Source: Marmoricola endophyticus
Lineage (GTDB): Bacteria > Actinomycetota > Actinomycetes > Propionibacteriales > Nocardioidaceae
Direction of reading: 5' to 3'
DNA: 64,000 nt
NCBI RefSeq assembly: GCF_014644415.1
Contig: NZ_BMKQ01000001.1
Span: forward strand, 2,497,984 to 2,561,983
Of the stretch, positions 1 to 7,931 are shown piece after piece. Each line of letters opens with the position of its first letter. Position 1 is the first letter of the stretch. The notes under the pieces were generated by a model. It did not search any database and was not told where the DNA came from. It was given only the letters and a program-made list of their open reading frames with translations. A program made the position numbers and the translations under genes.

Positions 1-606
1 CTGGGTGCCTGGGTGGAGGGCTCCGACCCGGGTGTGGAGGCCTGGGTGGTGCAGCGCGAGGTCTCCGACCTGCCGACCTACGTCGAGCTGTGGCTGAAGG
101 ACGCCGGCCTGCACGGGTCGCCGGAGTACGCGCGCCGCTACGACACCTGGCTGTCGTGGTTCGAGGAGCAGGGGGCGGAGGCGGTCGGCTTCGGCTGGAT
201 CAGCCTGCGGCGCACCGACGCCGAGCCCGGATTCGTCGCGCTGGACTGGCCGTACGAGGTCGCGCTGCCGCTCGGCGACGAGGTCGACCGCCACTTCGCT
301 GCGATCGAGGCGCTCCGCGAGCCGGACGAGGTGCTGCTCGGCCGGCGGCTGGTGCGCGCGGACGACGTCGTGCAGGAGTCGTACGCCGAGCCGGGCGCCG
401 AGGACCCGCACCGGATCGTGCTGCGGCGCCAGCGCGGGGTGCGGCGTGCGCGCCCCGTCGACACCGGGGAGGCGGCGCTGGTCGGGGCCTGCGACGGCGA
501 CCTGACGCTCGGCCAGATCGCCGCCGCGCTGGAAGAGCTGGTCGGGCCCGGCGACCGGGTGGCGGCTGTCCGGGAGCTCCTCGCCGAGGGCTTCCTGCTG
601 CCCTAG
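1..606 (+). CDS. C-terminal part of a SAM-dependent methyltransferase (left edge truncated)
   Basis: The reading frame is open at the left edge and ends at the TAG at 604-606, so only the last ~201 residues are present. The visible part resembles the C-terminal region of large actinobacterial class I methyltransferases (DUF7059/DUF7782 architecture), with a YVELWLKDAG segment, a WLSWFEEQGAEAVGFGWISLRR segment and a winged-helix-like tail (TLGQIAAALEEL). The SAM-binding Rossmann part would lie to the left of the window, so the catalytic motif cannot be checked. The family assignment rests on the recalled look of this C-terminus and on its place near topA. The substrate is unknown. Confidence 0.6.
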   Translation: MGAWVEGSDPGVEAWVVQREVSDLPTYVELWLKDAGLHGSPEYARRYDTWLSWFEEQGAEAVGFGWISLRRTDAEPGFVALDWPYEVALPLGDEVDRHFAAIEALREPDEVLLGRRLVRADDVVQESYAEPGAEDPHRIVLRRQRGVRRARPVDTGEAALVGACDGDLTLGQIAAALEELVGPGDRVAAVRELLAEGFLLP

Positions 607-640
607 GGCGCGTAGCAGGCCATGGATCTAGCGACGCGCC

Positions 641-1108
641 CTAGTCGACCAGCGGCCAGCCGCGCTCGGCGAGCTCACGGCGTACGTCCGCGGGCGGGCT
701 GTCCAGCGACACCTCGACCAGCTCGGCGTCGGTGGCGTCGCGCAACGAGATTCGGCGCCCGGACAAGGAGACCGACGCGACCTGGCGACGTCCCCAGCGG
801 GTGCGCTTGCCGCCCTCCACGACCCACAGCTCGGAGTCGGCCACCTCGATCGTGCGCGACGCGTGGCGCAGGAACAGCCCGAGAGCGAGGCCGACCAGCA
901 GCATCACGCCGAGGCGTACGACGAACGGCGCGGCGTGAGCCGCGTCCTCCAGGGTCGGCAGCAGGTCCTGCGCGGGCAGCCACTCCTGCCCGACGGCCCA
1001 CGAGGTGAGGCCCGGGACGACGAAAGAGAGCGCACCGCAGACGAGTACGGAACCCCCGACGAGGAACCCGGTGGAGCCAGCGTCGAGGCCGACGTGGGTG
1101 GAGGACAT
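641..1108 (-). CDS. YqeB-like membrane protein with PH-like domain
   Basis: 155 residues starting at the ATG of MSSTHVGLDAG; a longer version beginning at 1135 would run through the regulatory repeats and is less likely. Two hydrophobic segments (about residues 10-35 and 58-80) are followed by a soluble, beta-rich stretch (TIEVADSELWVVEGGKRTRWGRRQVASVSLSGRRISL is its core) typical of the YqeB/PH-like fold. The protein is probably anchored in the cytoplasmic membrane with the PH-like domain inside. It is divergent from the TetR gene at 1176 and shares its promoter region, so TetR control is likely. No biochemical role can be stated. Confidence 0.6.
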   Translation of the reverse strand: MSSTHVGLDAGSTGFLVGGSVLVCGALSFVVPGLTSWAVGQEWLPAQDLLPTLEDAAHAAPFVVRLGVMLLVGLALGLFLRHASRTIEVADSELWVVEGGKRTRWGRRQVASVSLSGRRISLRDATDAELVEVSLDSPPADVRRELAERGWPLVD

Positions 1109-1120
1109 GACGTCAGTGAA

Positions 1121-1154
1121 ACACGCGTGTCTCATTTCGGTAAAGGCGTGTCTC
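1121..1154. promoter_or_regulatory. Candidate TetR operator between divergent genes
   Basis: The 67 bases between the two divergent start codons hold the perfect palindrome ACACGCGTGT (1121-1130) and a repeated half site GCGTGTCTC (1125-1133 and 1146-1154), 21 bases apart. GAAACACGC on the left and the reverse reading GAGACACGC on the right can be read as inverted half sites. The position suits autoregulation by the TetR protein and control of the YqeB-like gene. Binding is inferred, not shown. Confidence 0.55.
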
Positions 1155-1175
1155 GTTCGCGGCTAGGGTGCAGAC

Positions 1176-1733
1176 GTGACCGACTCGCCGCGCGCCTCGC
1201 GCACCCGCCGCGACCTCGTCCGTTCCGCCGTCGAGGTCTGGGGCAGGGACTCGCGCGCGACACTCGCCGACGTGGCGACGGCCGCGGGCACCGGGCGGGC
1301 CACCCTGCACCGCTACTTCCCAGGGCGCGCGGAACTGGTCGCCGCGGTGGAGGAGGAGGCGCTGATCCGCCTCGGTGCGGCCGTGGACCGGGCCGAGGTG
1401 CTGGAGGGATCGGGCGCCGAGGCCCTGGCGCGGCTGTGCCACGAGATGCTCGTCGAGGACGAGGTGCTCGGTCTGGTCTTCGCCGACGACGCGCTGCTCG
1501 ACCTCGAGACGTGGGAGGCCGTCGGCCACCGGGACCCGGTCTCGCTCGTGGTCGAGCGCGGCCTCGACGACGGCTCGCTGGCGGCCGACCTGCCGGCGCA
1601 GTGGCTGGTCGTGCACGTGTGGGCGGCGCTGTTCGGGGGGTGGTTGGCGGCGCGCGACGGTGCCGTACACGCGCGCCGCGCCGCCGAGCTGATGGTCAGG
1701 ACCCTGCTCGGCGGCGTGGCGGCGACGAGCTGA
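1176..1733 (+). CDS. TetR/AcrR family transcriptional regulator
   Basis: 185 residues from a GTG start. The N-terminal helix-turn-helix is clear: TRRDLVRSAVEVWGRD then ATLADVATAAGTGRATLHRYFPGRAELVAAV (residues ~10-60), with the LHRYF recognition-helix end typical of TetR. The C-terminal helical ligand domain (residues ~65-185) has no assignable ligand. It presumably represses the divergent YqeB-like gene and itself through the repeats at 1121-1154. No ribosome binding site is obvious before the GTG, so the transcript may be leaderless. Confidence 0.85.
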   Translation: MTDSPRASRTRRDLVRSAVEVWGRDSRATLADVATAAGTGRATLHRYFPGRAELVAAVEEEALIRLGAAVDRAEVLEGSGAEALARLCHEMLVEDEVLGLVFADDALLDLETWEAVGHRDPVSLVVERGLDDGSLAADLPAQWLVVHVWAALFGGWLAARDGAVHARRAAELMVRTLLGGVAATS

Positions 1734-1740
1734 CTGGCTC

Positions 1741-2298
1741 TCAGCCGCGCAGCTTGCCGGTCAGCGCGACCACCTGGTCGAGGACGGTGGCGAGCTCGTC
1801 GGGCCGCCGGTCCAGCGGCGCGACGCCGGCCTCCCCGAAGTCGGTGAACAGCGACAGGCTGACCTGGCCGCGGACGGCGTACAGGTGCAGGTTGGCCGCG
1901 ATCACGCGCCACTGCTCCACCGCGCGGACGCCGCCGTCGGCGCCGTACCCGACCAGGCCGAGGGCCTTGTCGCCCCACTCCGGGCCGATCGAGTCGAAGG
2001 CGTTCTTGAAGGCGCCGGGCACGCCGTGGTTGTACTCCGGGGTGACGAAGACGAATCCGTCGAGCTCGTCGATCTTCTGCCCCCAGCGGGTGACGTGCGC
2101 GTCGTCGTACTGCCGGTTCGCCGCGCCGGGCACGGTCTCGCTGGTCAGCAGCGGGACGTCGTAGTCGGCCAGGTCGACCAGCTCGTAGTCCGCGTCGCCG
2201 CGCTGCTTCGCCTGGTCCAGGACCCACTGGGCGACGCTCTCGCCGGTGCGGCCCTTGCGGATGCTGCCGAGGACGATTCCGATCTTGGGTGTGCTCAT
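1741..2298 (-). CDS. NADPH-dependent FMN reductase family protein
   Basis: 185 residues, start at the ATG of MSTPKIGIVLGS. The flavodoxin-like fold is shown by the FMN phosphate loop GSIRKGRTGESVAQWV near the N-terminus and the flavin-binding motif TPEYNHGVPGAFKNAFD at about residues 88-104, which is diagnostic for this family. It is a cytoplasmic enzyme that reduces FMN or quinones/azo compounds with NAD(P)H. It is tail-to-tail with the TetR gene (stops 7 bases apart). It is divergent from topA across a 260-base spacer. The physiological electron acceptor is unknown. Confidence 0.88.
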   Translation of the reverse strand: MSTPKIGIVLGSIRKGRTGESVAQWVLDQAKQRGDADYELVDLADYDVPLLTSETVPGAANRQYDDAHVTRWGQKIDELDGFVFVTPEYNHGVPGAFKNAFDSIGPEWGDKALGLVGYGADGGVRAVEQWRVIAANLHLYAVRGQVSLSLFTDFGEAGVAPLDRRPDELATVLDQVVALTGKLRG

Positions 2299-2361
2299 GG
2301 CACGCGCAAGAGTCCCCGTCGGCGAGTTGTTCCCGCCCCGGCGTGCCCTGTGCAGCGCCGC

Positions 2362-2408
2362 GGTCTCGACGCCGCTCCCTCGCCGGCGCTCGGTCGCTGC
2401 TCGACCAC
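2362..2408. repeat. Dispersed GGTCTCGAC...CTGCTCGACCAC repeat, single copy
   Basis: Intergenic sequence that opens with GGTCTCGACG and closes with GCTGCTCGACCAC, closely matching the longer array at 9561-9708. It lies in the 260-base gap between the FMN reductase and topA, where no gene was found. It appears to be a copy of a dispersed intergenic repeat family. The function is unknown. Confidence 0.6.
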
Positions 2409-2558
2409 GGCGTGGTCGCGGCGACACCGTCCCGGCGCGGCATCGGTGACCTGCCCGACGGGCTCGCATGGCATTCTCGTCGCGGCGTCGCGCTACGTTG
2501 ACGTCGCCTGGTGCGGCGCGGGGAGGGCGCGTCGTACGTCGAAGAGAAAGCAGCAACC

Positions 2559-5297
2559 GTGAGCAAGCTCGTCATCGTGGAGTCGCCGGCCAAGGCCCGC
2601 ACCATCGGGGGCTACCTCGGCGACGACTACGTCGTGGAGTCCTCGATCGGGCACATCCGCGACCTGCCGCAGGGGGCTGCCGACACCCCGGCCAAGATCA
2701 AGGACAAGCCGTGGGGCCGGATGGCCATCGACGTCGACAACGGGTTCCAGCCCTACTACGTCGTGCCGCGCGACAAGAAGTCGCACGTGTCCAAGCTCAA
2801 GAGCCTGCTCAAGGACGCCGACGAGCTCTACCTCGCCACCGATGAGGACCGCGAGGGCGAGGCGATCGCCTGGCACCTGCTCGACGAGCTGAAGCCGAAG
2901 GTGCCGGTGCGGCGGATGGTCTTCCACGAGATCACCAAGGCCGCGATCCAGGCCGCTGCCGACAACCCGCGCGAGCTCGACATGGACCTCGTCGAGGCCC
3001 AGGAGGCGCGGCGGATCCTCGACCGGCTCTACGGCTACGAGGTCTCGCCCGTGCTGTGGCGCAAGGTGATGTCCGGGCTCTCCGCCGGGCGCGTGCAGTC
3101 GGTGGCGACCCGTCTGGTCGTCGACCGCGAGCGTGAGCGGATGGCGTTCCGGGTCGCGTCGTACTGGGACGTCGAGGGCACCTTCGACGCCGGGGAGAAG
3201 CACGAGCAGCGGATGTTCCCCGGCCGGCTGTTCTCCGTCGACGGCGCGCGCGTCGCGACCGGCAGCAGCTTCGGCGCCGACGGGCAGCTGAAGGGCTCGA
3301 AGAACGACGTCGTCCACCTCGACCAGCGCGGCGCCGAGGCGCTCGTGGCCGGGCTCGAGCAGACGACCTTCGAGGTGCGCTCGGTCGAGGCCAAGCCGTA
3401 CCGCCGCCAGCCGTACGCCCCCTTCCGCACCACGACGCTGCAGCAGGAGGCCTCGCGCAAGCTCGGGTTCAGCGCGTCCTCGACGATGTCGGTGGCGCAG
3501 CGGCTCTACGAGAACGGCTTCATCACCTACATGCGTACCGACTCCACGACGCTCTCGGACACCGCGGTGTCGGCGGCGCGGAGCCAGGTCAGCGAGCTGT
3601 ACGGCGGCGACTACCTGCCCGACAAGCCGCGGACGTACGCCTCCAAGGTCAAGAACGCCCAGGAGGCGCACGAGGCGATCCGCCCCTCGGGCGACCGCTT
3701 CCGCACCCCGGCGCAGACCGGGCTGAGCGGCGACCAGTTCCGGCTCTACGAGCTGATCTGGATGCGGACCGTCGCCTCGCAGATGAAGGACGCCACCGGC
3801 CAGTCCGTCTCGGTGCGCCTCGGCGGTGCCGCCGCGACCGGCGAGGACGTCGTCTTCGCCGCCAGCGGGCGCGTGATCAGCTTCCACGGGTTCCTCAAGG
3901 CGTACGTCGAGGGCCGCGACGACGGCGGCGAGGCCGACGACCGCGAGACCCGGCTGCCCGCCGTCGAGGAGGGCGACGCCGTGGTCGCGGCCGCCCTGAA
4001 CGCCGACGGGCACGAGACCAAGCCGCCGGCGCGCTACACCGAGGCGACGCTGGTCAAGGAGCTCGAGGAGCGCGAGATCGGGCGGCCCTCGACGTACGCC
4101 GCGATCATGGGCACGATCCTGGGCCGCGGCTACGTCTACAAGAAGGGCACGGCGCTGGTCCCGCACTGGCTGGCGTTCAGCGTCGTACGCCTCCTGGTCG
4201 AGCACTTCCCGCGGCAGATCTCCTACGAGTTCACCGCCGAGATGGAGGACAAGCTCGACGAGATCGCGGGCGGCCGCAAGGACCGCAACGAGGAGCTCGC
4301 GGAGTTCTACTTCGGGCGCGGGGACATCGTCGGGCTGCAGACGCTGGTCAACGAGCTCGGCGACATCGACCCCAAGCAGATGGCGACGTTCCCCGTGGGC
4401 GACGAGGACTCCGGGATCCACCTGCGGGTCGGGCGCTACGGGCCGTACGTCGAGGGCCCCGGGGACGACGGCGCCGCGTTCGCGAAGCGAGCCAACGTGC
4501 CCGACGACCTCCCGCCCGACGAGCTGAGCGTGGCCAAGGCCAAGGAGCTGCTGGCCAACCCCGCCGGCGAGGAGACGCCACTGGGCGAGGACCCGGAGAC
4601 CGGGCGGACGATCGTGGCCAAGAACGGCCGCTACGGCCCGTACGTCACCGAGCAGCTCGAGGAGTCCGAGTACGACGCCAAGGGCAAGGCCAAGGTGAAG
4701 CCGCGCACCGGCTCGCTGTTCAAGGACATGTCGCTGGACACGATCACGCTGGCCGAGGCGCTGAAGCTGCTCAGCCTGCCGCGCGTGGTCGGGGCCGACC
4801 CTGAGACGGGCGACGAGATCACCGCGCAGAACGGGCGGTACGGGCCGTACCTCAAGAAGGGGACGGACTCCCGCTCGCTGACCTCGGAGGAGCAGCTGTT
4901 CACGCTGACCCTGGAGGAGGCGCTGGCGATCTACGCCCAGCCCAAGCAGCGCGGCCGGGCGGCGGCGCAGGCGCCGCTCAAGGAGCTGGGTGCCGACCCG
5001 GTCTCGGGCGCGCCGGTCGTGGTCAAGGCGGGCCGGTTCGGCGAGTACGTCACCGACGGCGAGTACAACGCCACGCTCCGCAAGGACGACTCCGTCGAGG
5101 CGATCACGCTCGAGCGGGCCGCCGAGCTGCTCGAGGAGCGGCGCGCGAAGGGGCCTGCGAAGAAGTCGGCCAAGAAGGGCGCCAAGAAGTCGGCGGCGAA
5201 GAAGGCGCCGGCCAAGAAGAGCGCGGCGAAGAAGTCACCCGCGAAGAAGGCCGCCGCGAAGAAGACCACGACGAAGGCCGCGGCGAAGAGGTCGTGA
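2559..5297 (+). CDS. topA: DNA topoisomerase I (type IA)
   Basis: 912 residues from the GTG of MSKLVIVESPAKA; an upstream ATG at 2511 would add 16 unconserved residues. It relaxes negative supercoils. The TOPRIM domain has the catalytic Glu in VIVESPAKA (residue 8) and the acidic DEDREGE motif at 95-101. The active-site tyrosine is Tyr324 in FITYMRTDST. The C-terminal third holds repeated Topo_C-type modules, each with an NGRYGPY or similar motif. A lysine/alanine tail of about 45 residues (KKSAKK, AAKK repeats) follows, as in actinobacterial TopA, where such tails bind DNA. The stop overlaps the start of the next gene. Confidence 0.97.
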   Translation: MSKLVIVESPAKARTIGGYLGDDYVVESSIGHIRDLPQGAADTPAKIKDKPWGRMAIDVDNGFQPYYVVPRDKKSHVSKLKSLLKDADELYLATDEDREGEAIAWHLLDELKPKVPVRRMVFHEITKAAIQAAADNPRELDMDLVEAQEARRILDRLYGYEVSPVLWRKVMSGLSAGRVQSVATRLVVDRERERMAFRVASYWDVEGTFDAGEKHEQRMFPGRLFSVDGARVATGSSFGADGQLKGSKNDVVHLDQRGAEALVAGLEQTTFEVRSVEAKPYRRQPYAPFRTTTLQQEASRKLGFSASSTMSVAQRLYENGFITYMRTDSTTLSDTAVSAARSQVSELYGGDYLPDKPRTYASKVKNAQEAHEAIRPSGDRFRTPAQTGLSGDQFRLYELIWMRTVASQMKDATGQSVSVRLGGAAATGEDVVFAASGRVISFHGFLKAYVEGRDDGGEADDRETRLPAVEEGDAVVAAALNADGHETKPPARYTEATLVKELEEREIGRPSTYAAIMGTILGRGYVYKKGTALVPHWLAFSVVRLLVEHFPRQISYEFTAEMEDKLDEIAGGRKDRNEELAEFYFGRGDIVGLQTLVNELGDIDPKQMATFPVGDEDSGIHLRVGRYGPYVEGPGDDGAAFAKRANVPDDLPPDELSVAKAKELLANPAGEETPLGEDPETGRTIVAKNGRYGPYVTEQLEESEYDAKGKAKVKPRTGSLFKDMSLDTITLAEALKLLSLPRVVGADPETGDEITAQNGRYGPYLKKGTDSRSLTSEEQLFTLTLEEALAIYAQPKQRGRAAAQAPLKELGADPVSGAPVVVKAGRFGEYVTDGEYNATLRKDDSVEAITLERAAELLEERRAKGPAKKSAKKGAKKSAAKKAPAKKSAAKKSPAKKAAAKKTTTKAAAKRS

Positions 5298-6016
5298 GGC
5301 CCCGGGCGGCGGCGCTGCTGGTCGCAGTGCTGCTGACCGCGGGGTGCGGGTCGGCCGACCTCGACCGGCCGCGAGGGGCGGCCTCGCCCTCGGCGGACGG
5401 CTGCGCGGACCTCGTCGTGCTCGGGCTGCGCGGACAGGGGCAGTCGGCGAGCAAGGCGCAAGGGGTCGGCGACGAGGTCCTCGGCGTGGTGCGGGCGATC
5501 GGTGCTCGGCTGCCGGCGTCGCAGTCGCTCTCGCTCGTCGCCGTGCGCCACCCGGCCCGGCTCTCGCCGACGCAGGCCTCGTACGACGCCGACGTCGCGA
5601 CGGGGGTACGGATGGTGCAACGGCACCTGGACCGCCTGGCCCGGCGGTGCCCCGGCTCCGCGGTCGGGCTGGTCGGCTTCAGCGAGGGCGCGCAGGTGGT
5701 GCACCTCGCCGCGGCGCGCACCGACCACCGGCTGGCGTTCGTCGCCCTCATGGGCGACCCCCTGCGCCGCCCCGCGGGCGCGGGACGCGAGCTGCACCTC
5801 GGCACCCGTGTCACCGGGCGCGGCAGCAACGGCGCCGGCCCGCCCTTCCCCGCCCGGGTACGCCCGTACGTCGTCGAGGCCTGCGTCGCCGGCGACAACG
5901 TCTGCAACGTCCCACCCACCGGCCGGGTCGGCGGCGTCTCCGAGACCCACCGCCACGTCTACGAGCGCCCGGCCACCGCGCGGGCGATCGCTGGTGCCGT
6001 TCACCTGCCTCGTTGA
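5294..6016 (+). CDS. Cutinase-like secreted lipoprotein (alpha/beta hydrolase)
   Basis: 240 residues from a GTG that overlaps the topA stop (GTGA), so translation is probably coupled. A signal peptide ends in the lipobox LLTAGC, giving a lipid-anchored extracellular protein. The cutinase fold is suggested by the nucleophile elbow GFSEGAQ (Ser at about residue 135), a DPLRRPAG segment after the serine, and a late His in ETHRHVYE. Cysteines around the domain (CADL, RRCPG, EACVAGDNVC) match the disulfides of mycobacterial culp-type cutinases. The substrate would be an ester or lipid; no specific one can be named. The stop codon lies inside the left arm of the palindrome at 6011. Confidence 0.75.
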   Translation: MRPRAAALLVAVLLTAGCGSADLDRPRGAASPSADGCADLVVLGLRGQGQSASKAQGVGDEVLGVVRAIGARLPASQSLSLVAVRHPARLSPTQASYDADVATGVRMVQRHLDRLARRCPGSAVGLVGFSEGAQVVHLAAARTDHRLAFVALMGDPLRRPAGAGRELHLGTRVTGRGSNGAGPPFPARVRPYVVEACVAGDNVCNVPPTGRVGGVSETHRHVYERPATARAIAGAVHLPR

Positions 6017-6106
6017 GTGGTGTGTTCTGCAGGCTCGAGTGGCGCGTTCTACCGGTGCGGACCTGCACGAGGCACCACTCGACCCGGTAGAACACACCAC
6101 TCAACG
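6011..6106. repeat. 96-bp palindromic element with four GAGTGG-TGTTCT-type units
   Basis: Perfect 18-base terminal inverted repeats CGTTGAGTGGTGTGTTCT (6011-6028 and its complement at 6089-6106) bracket further internal copies. On each strand a second, degenerate unit begins with GAGTGG (for example GAGTGGCGCGTTCTACCGG from about 6038). A long hairpin is possible. It lies between the cutinase-like gene and tmk and contains the cutinase stop codon. It could act as a terminator or be a REP/MITE-like element. Confidence 0.75.
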
Positions 6107-6159
6107 CGTAGGGGGGACGCGCGGCGGGATCGTCGGCGCCCGGCCCTAGGCTCGGGTAC

Positions 6160-6771
6160 GTGCTCGCGGAGACCGGTCTGTTCGTCGCCCTGGAGGGGGG
6201 CGACGGTGCGGGCAAGTCGACCCAGGCGCGGCTCCTGGCGCGCAGGCTCGAGTCGACGTCGTACGACGTCCTGCTCACCCGCGAGCCCGGGGCGACCGAC
6301 GTCGGGGCGGAGATCCGACGCCTCGTGCTCGCCCCCGAGACCGGGACGATCCACCCTCGCACCGAGGCGCTGCTCTACGCCGCCGACAAGTCCGAGCACG
6401 TGGAGACGGTCCTGCGACCGGCGCTGGCGCGCGGGGCGGTGGTCGTCACGGACCGGTACGTCGACTCCTCGCTGGCCTACCAGGGAGGCGGGCGTACCTC
6501 CCACGACGGGCTGGAGGCGATGCTGCGCTGGGCCACCGGCGACCTGCGGCCGCACCTGACCGTGCTGCTCGACGTGGCCCCGGCGGAGGCGCGGTCGGCG
6601 GGGCAGGACCGGATCGAGGCGGAGGGCGCGGACTTCCACACACGGGTGCGCGACCACTTCCTCGCACTGGCCGCCGCGGACCCCGAGCACTACCTCGTGC
6701 TCGACGCGCGGGGCGACCGCGAGGCGATCGCCGCCCAGGTCTGGGCGCGCGTCGAGGAGCTCCTCCGATGA
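6160..6771 (+). CDS. tmk: dTMP kinase (thymidylate kinase)
   Basis: 203 residues from GTG, a normal length. It phosphorylates dTMP to dTDP for DNA synthesis in the cytoplasm. The P-loop is ALEGGDGAGKSTQ (residues ~10-22), the TREPG motif follows at about 40-44 and the DRYVDSSLAYQG substrate motif at about 91-102. The LID region is short with REA/EAEGADFHTRVRDHF. The ATG of holB overlaps its stop (ATGA), forming a conserved replication gene pair. No clear ribosome binding site precedes the GTG. Confidence 0.95.
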   Translation: MLAETGLFVALEGGDGAGKSTQARLLARRLESTSYDVLLTREPGATDVGAEIRRLVLAPETGTIHPRTEALLYAADKSEHVETVLRPALARGAVVVTDRYVDSSLAYQGGGRTSHDGLEAMLRWATGDLRPHLTVLLDVAPAEARSAGQDRIEAEGADFHTRVRDHFLALAAADPEHYLVLDARGDREAIAAQVWARVEELLR

Positions 6772-7892
6772 GCGTGTACGACCGCCTGGTCGGTCAGGAG
6801 CACGTCGTCGCGACGCTGCGCCGGGCCCGCGAGGGCGACATGACCCACGCGTGGCTGTTCACCGGCCCGCCGGGGTCCGGACGCTCCAACGCCGCGATCG
6901 CGTTCGCCGCGGCGCTGCAGTGCGAGTACGACGGGTGCGGCGAGTGCCACTCCTGCCGCACCGCGCTGAAGGGGTCGCACGAGGACATCACCGTGATGCG
7001 CACCGAGAAGCTCTCGATCGGTGTCGAGGACGTCCGCGAGATCGTGCGGCGGGCGGCGCTCTCGCCGGTCGGGCGGCGCTACCAGGTCTTCGTCGTCGAG
7101 GACGCCGACCGGCTCACCGAGCAGGCCGCGAACGCCCTGCTCAAGGCGATCGAGGAGCCGACCGACCGCACCGTGTGGCTGCTGTGCGCCCCCACCGTCG
7201 AGGACGTCCTGCCCACGATCCGGTCCCGGACCCGGCTGGTCGTGCTGGCCACGCCGCTGGCCGACGACATCGCCGCGTTCCTCACCGCGACGGCCGGCGT
7301 CGCAGCGGAGCGGGCGGCGTACTCCGCTCGCGCCAGCCAGGGCCACATCGGCCGCGCCCGCGCACTGGCGACCGACGACGAGACGTACGAGCGCCGCCGC
7401 AGCATCACCGACATCCCGTCGCGGATCACCGGCCTCGGGTCCTGCCTGGAGCAGGCCGAGAGGCTGCACACGCTGGCCAAGGAGGAGGCGGACGCGATCG
7501 GTGTCGGCGTCGACGAGCGGGAGAAGGAGTCCCTGGACGCGGCGTACGGCGTCGTCGACCGCGGTCGCCGTCCCCGGGAGTACGCCCCCGCCCTCCGCGA
7601 CCTCGAGAAGGCGCAGAAGACGCGCGCCAAGCGGCGTGTCCTCGACGTCGTCGACCGCGGGCTGATGGACCTCGCGTCGGTCTACCGCGACGCCATCGCG
7701 GTCCAGGTGGGTGCGCCGGGCGCCCTGGTCAACGAGGGCCAGCGCACCCAGGTCGAGGCGCTGGCGCGCGACTCGACCCCGGAGCAGAACCTCGTCCGCA
7801 TCGACGCGATCTTCGAGGCCCGCGAGCAGATGCTGGAGTTCAACGTCGCCGCGCTGACCGCGCTGGAGTCGCTGATGGTCGCTCTGCGGTGA
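6768..7892 (+). CDS. holB: DNA polymerase III subunit delta prime
   Basis: 374 residues. It is a clamp-loader subunit that helps load the beta clamp. N-terminal AAA+ domain: the degenerate P-loop GPPGSGRSNAA has Arg in place of the Walker Lys, as expected for delta prime, which does not hydrolyse ATP. A four-cysteine zinc module CEYDGCGECHSC lies at about residues 45-56, and the arginine-finger region is IRSRTRLV near 147. It is translationally coupled to tmk. The C-terminal helical collar region (about 220-374) is normal. Confidence 0.93.
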   Translation: MSVYDRLVGQEHVVATLRRAREGDMTHAWLFTGPPGSGRSNAAIAFAAALQCEYDGCGECHSCRTALKGSHEDITVMRTEKLSIGVEDVREIVRRAALSPVGRRYQVFVVEDADRLTEQAANALLKAIEEPTDRTVWLLCAPTVEDVLPTIRSRTRLVVLATPLADDIAAFLTATAGVAAERAAYSARASQGHIGRARALATDDETYERRRSITDIPSRITGLGSCLEQAERLHTLAKEEADAIGVGVDEREKESLDAAYGVVDRGRRPREYAPALRDLEKAQKTRAKRRVLDVVDRGLMDLASVYRDAIAVQVGAPGALVNEGQRTQVEALARDSTPEQNLVRIDAIFEAREQMLEFNVAALTALESLMVALR

Positions 7893-7931
7893 CGGGCGTC
7901 GACGTAGGTGCGCCCGCATAGGGTGCAGGAC

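Noticed and set aside
2493-4421. Open frame of 642 codons on the minus strand
   Set aside because: Antisense to topA; no recognisable domain.
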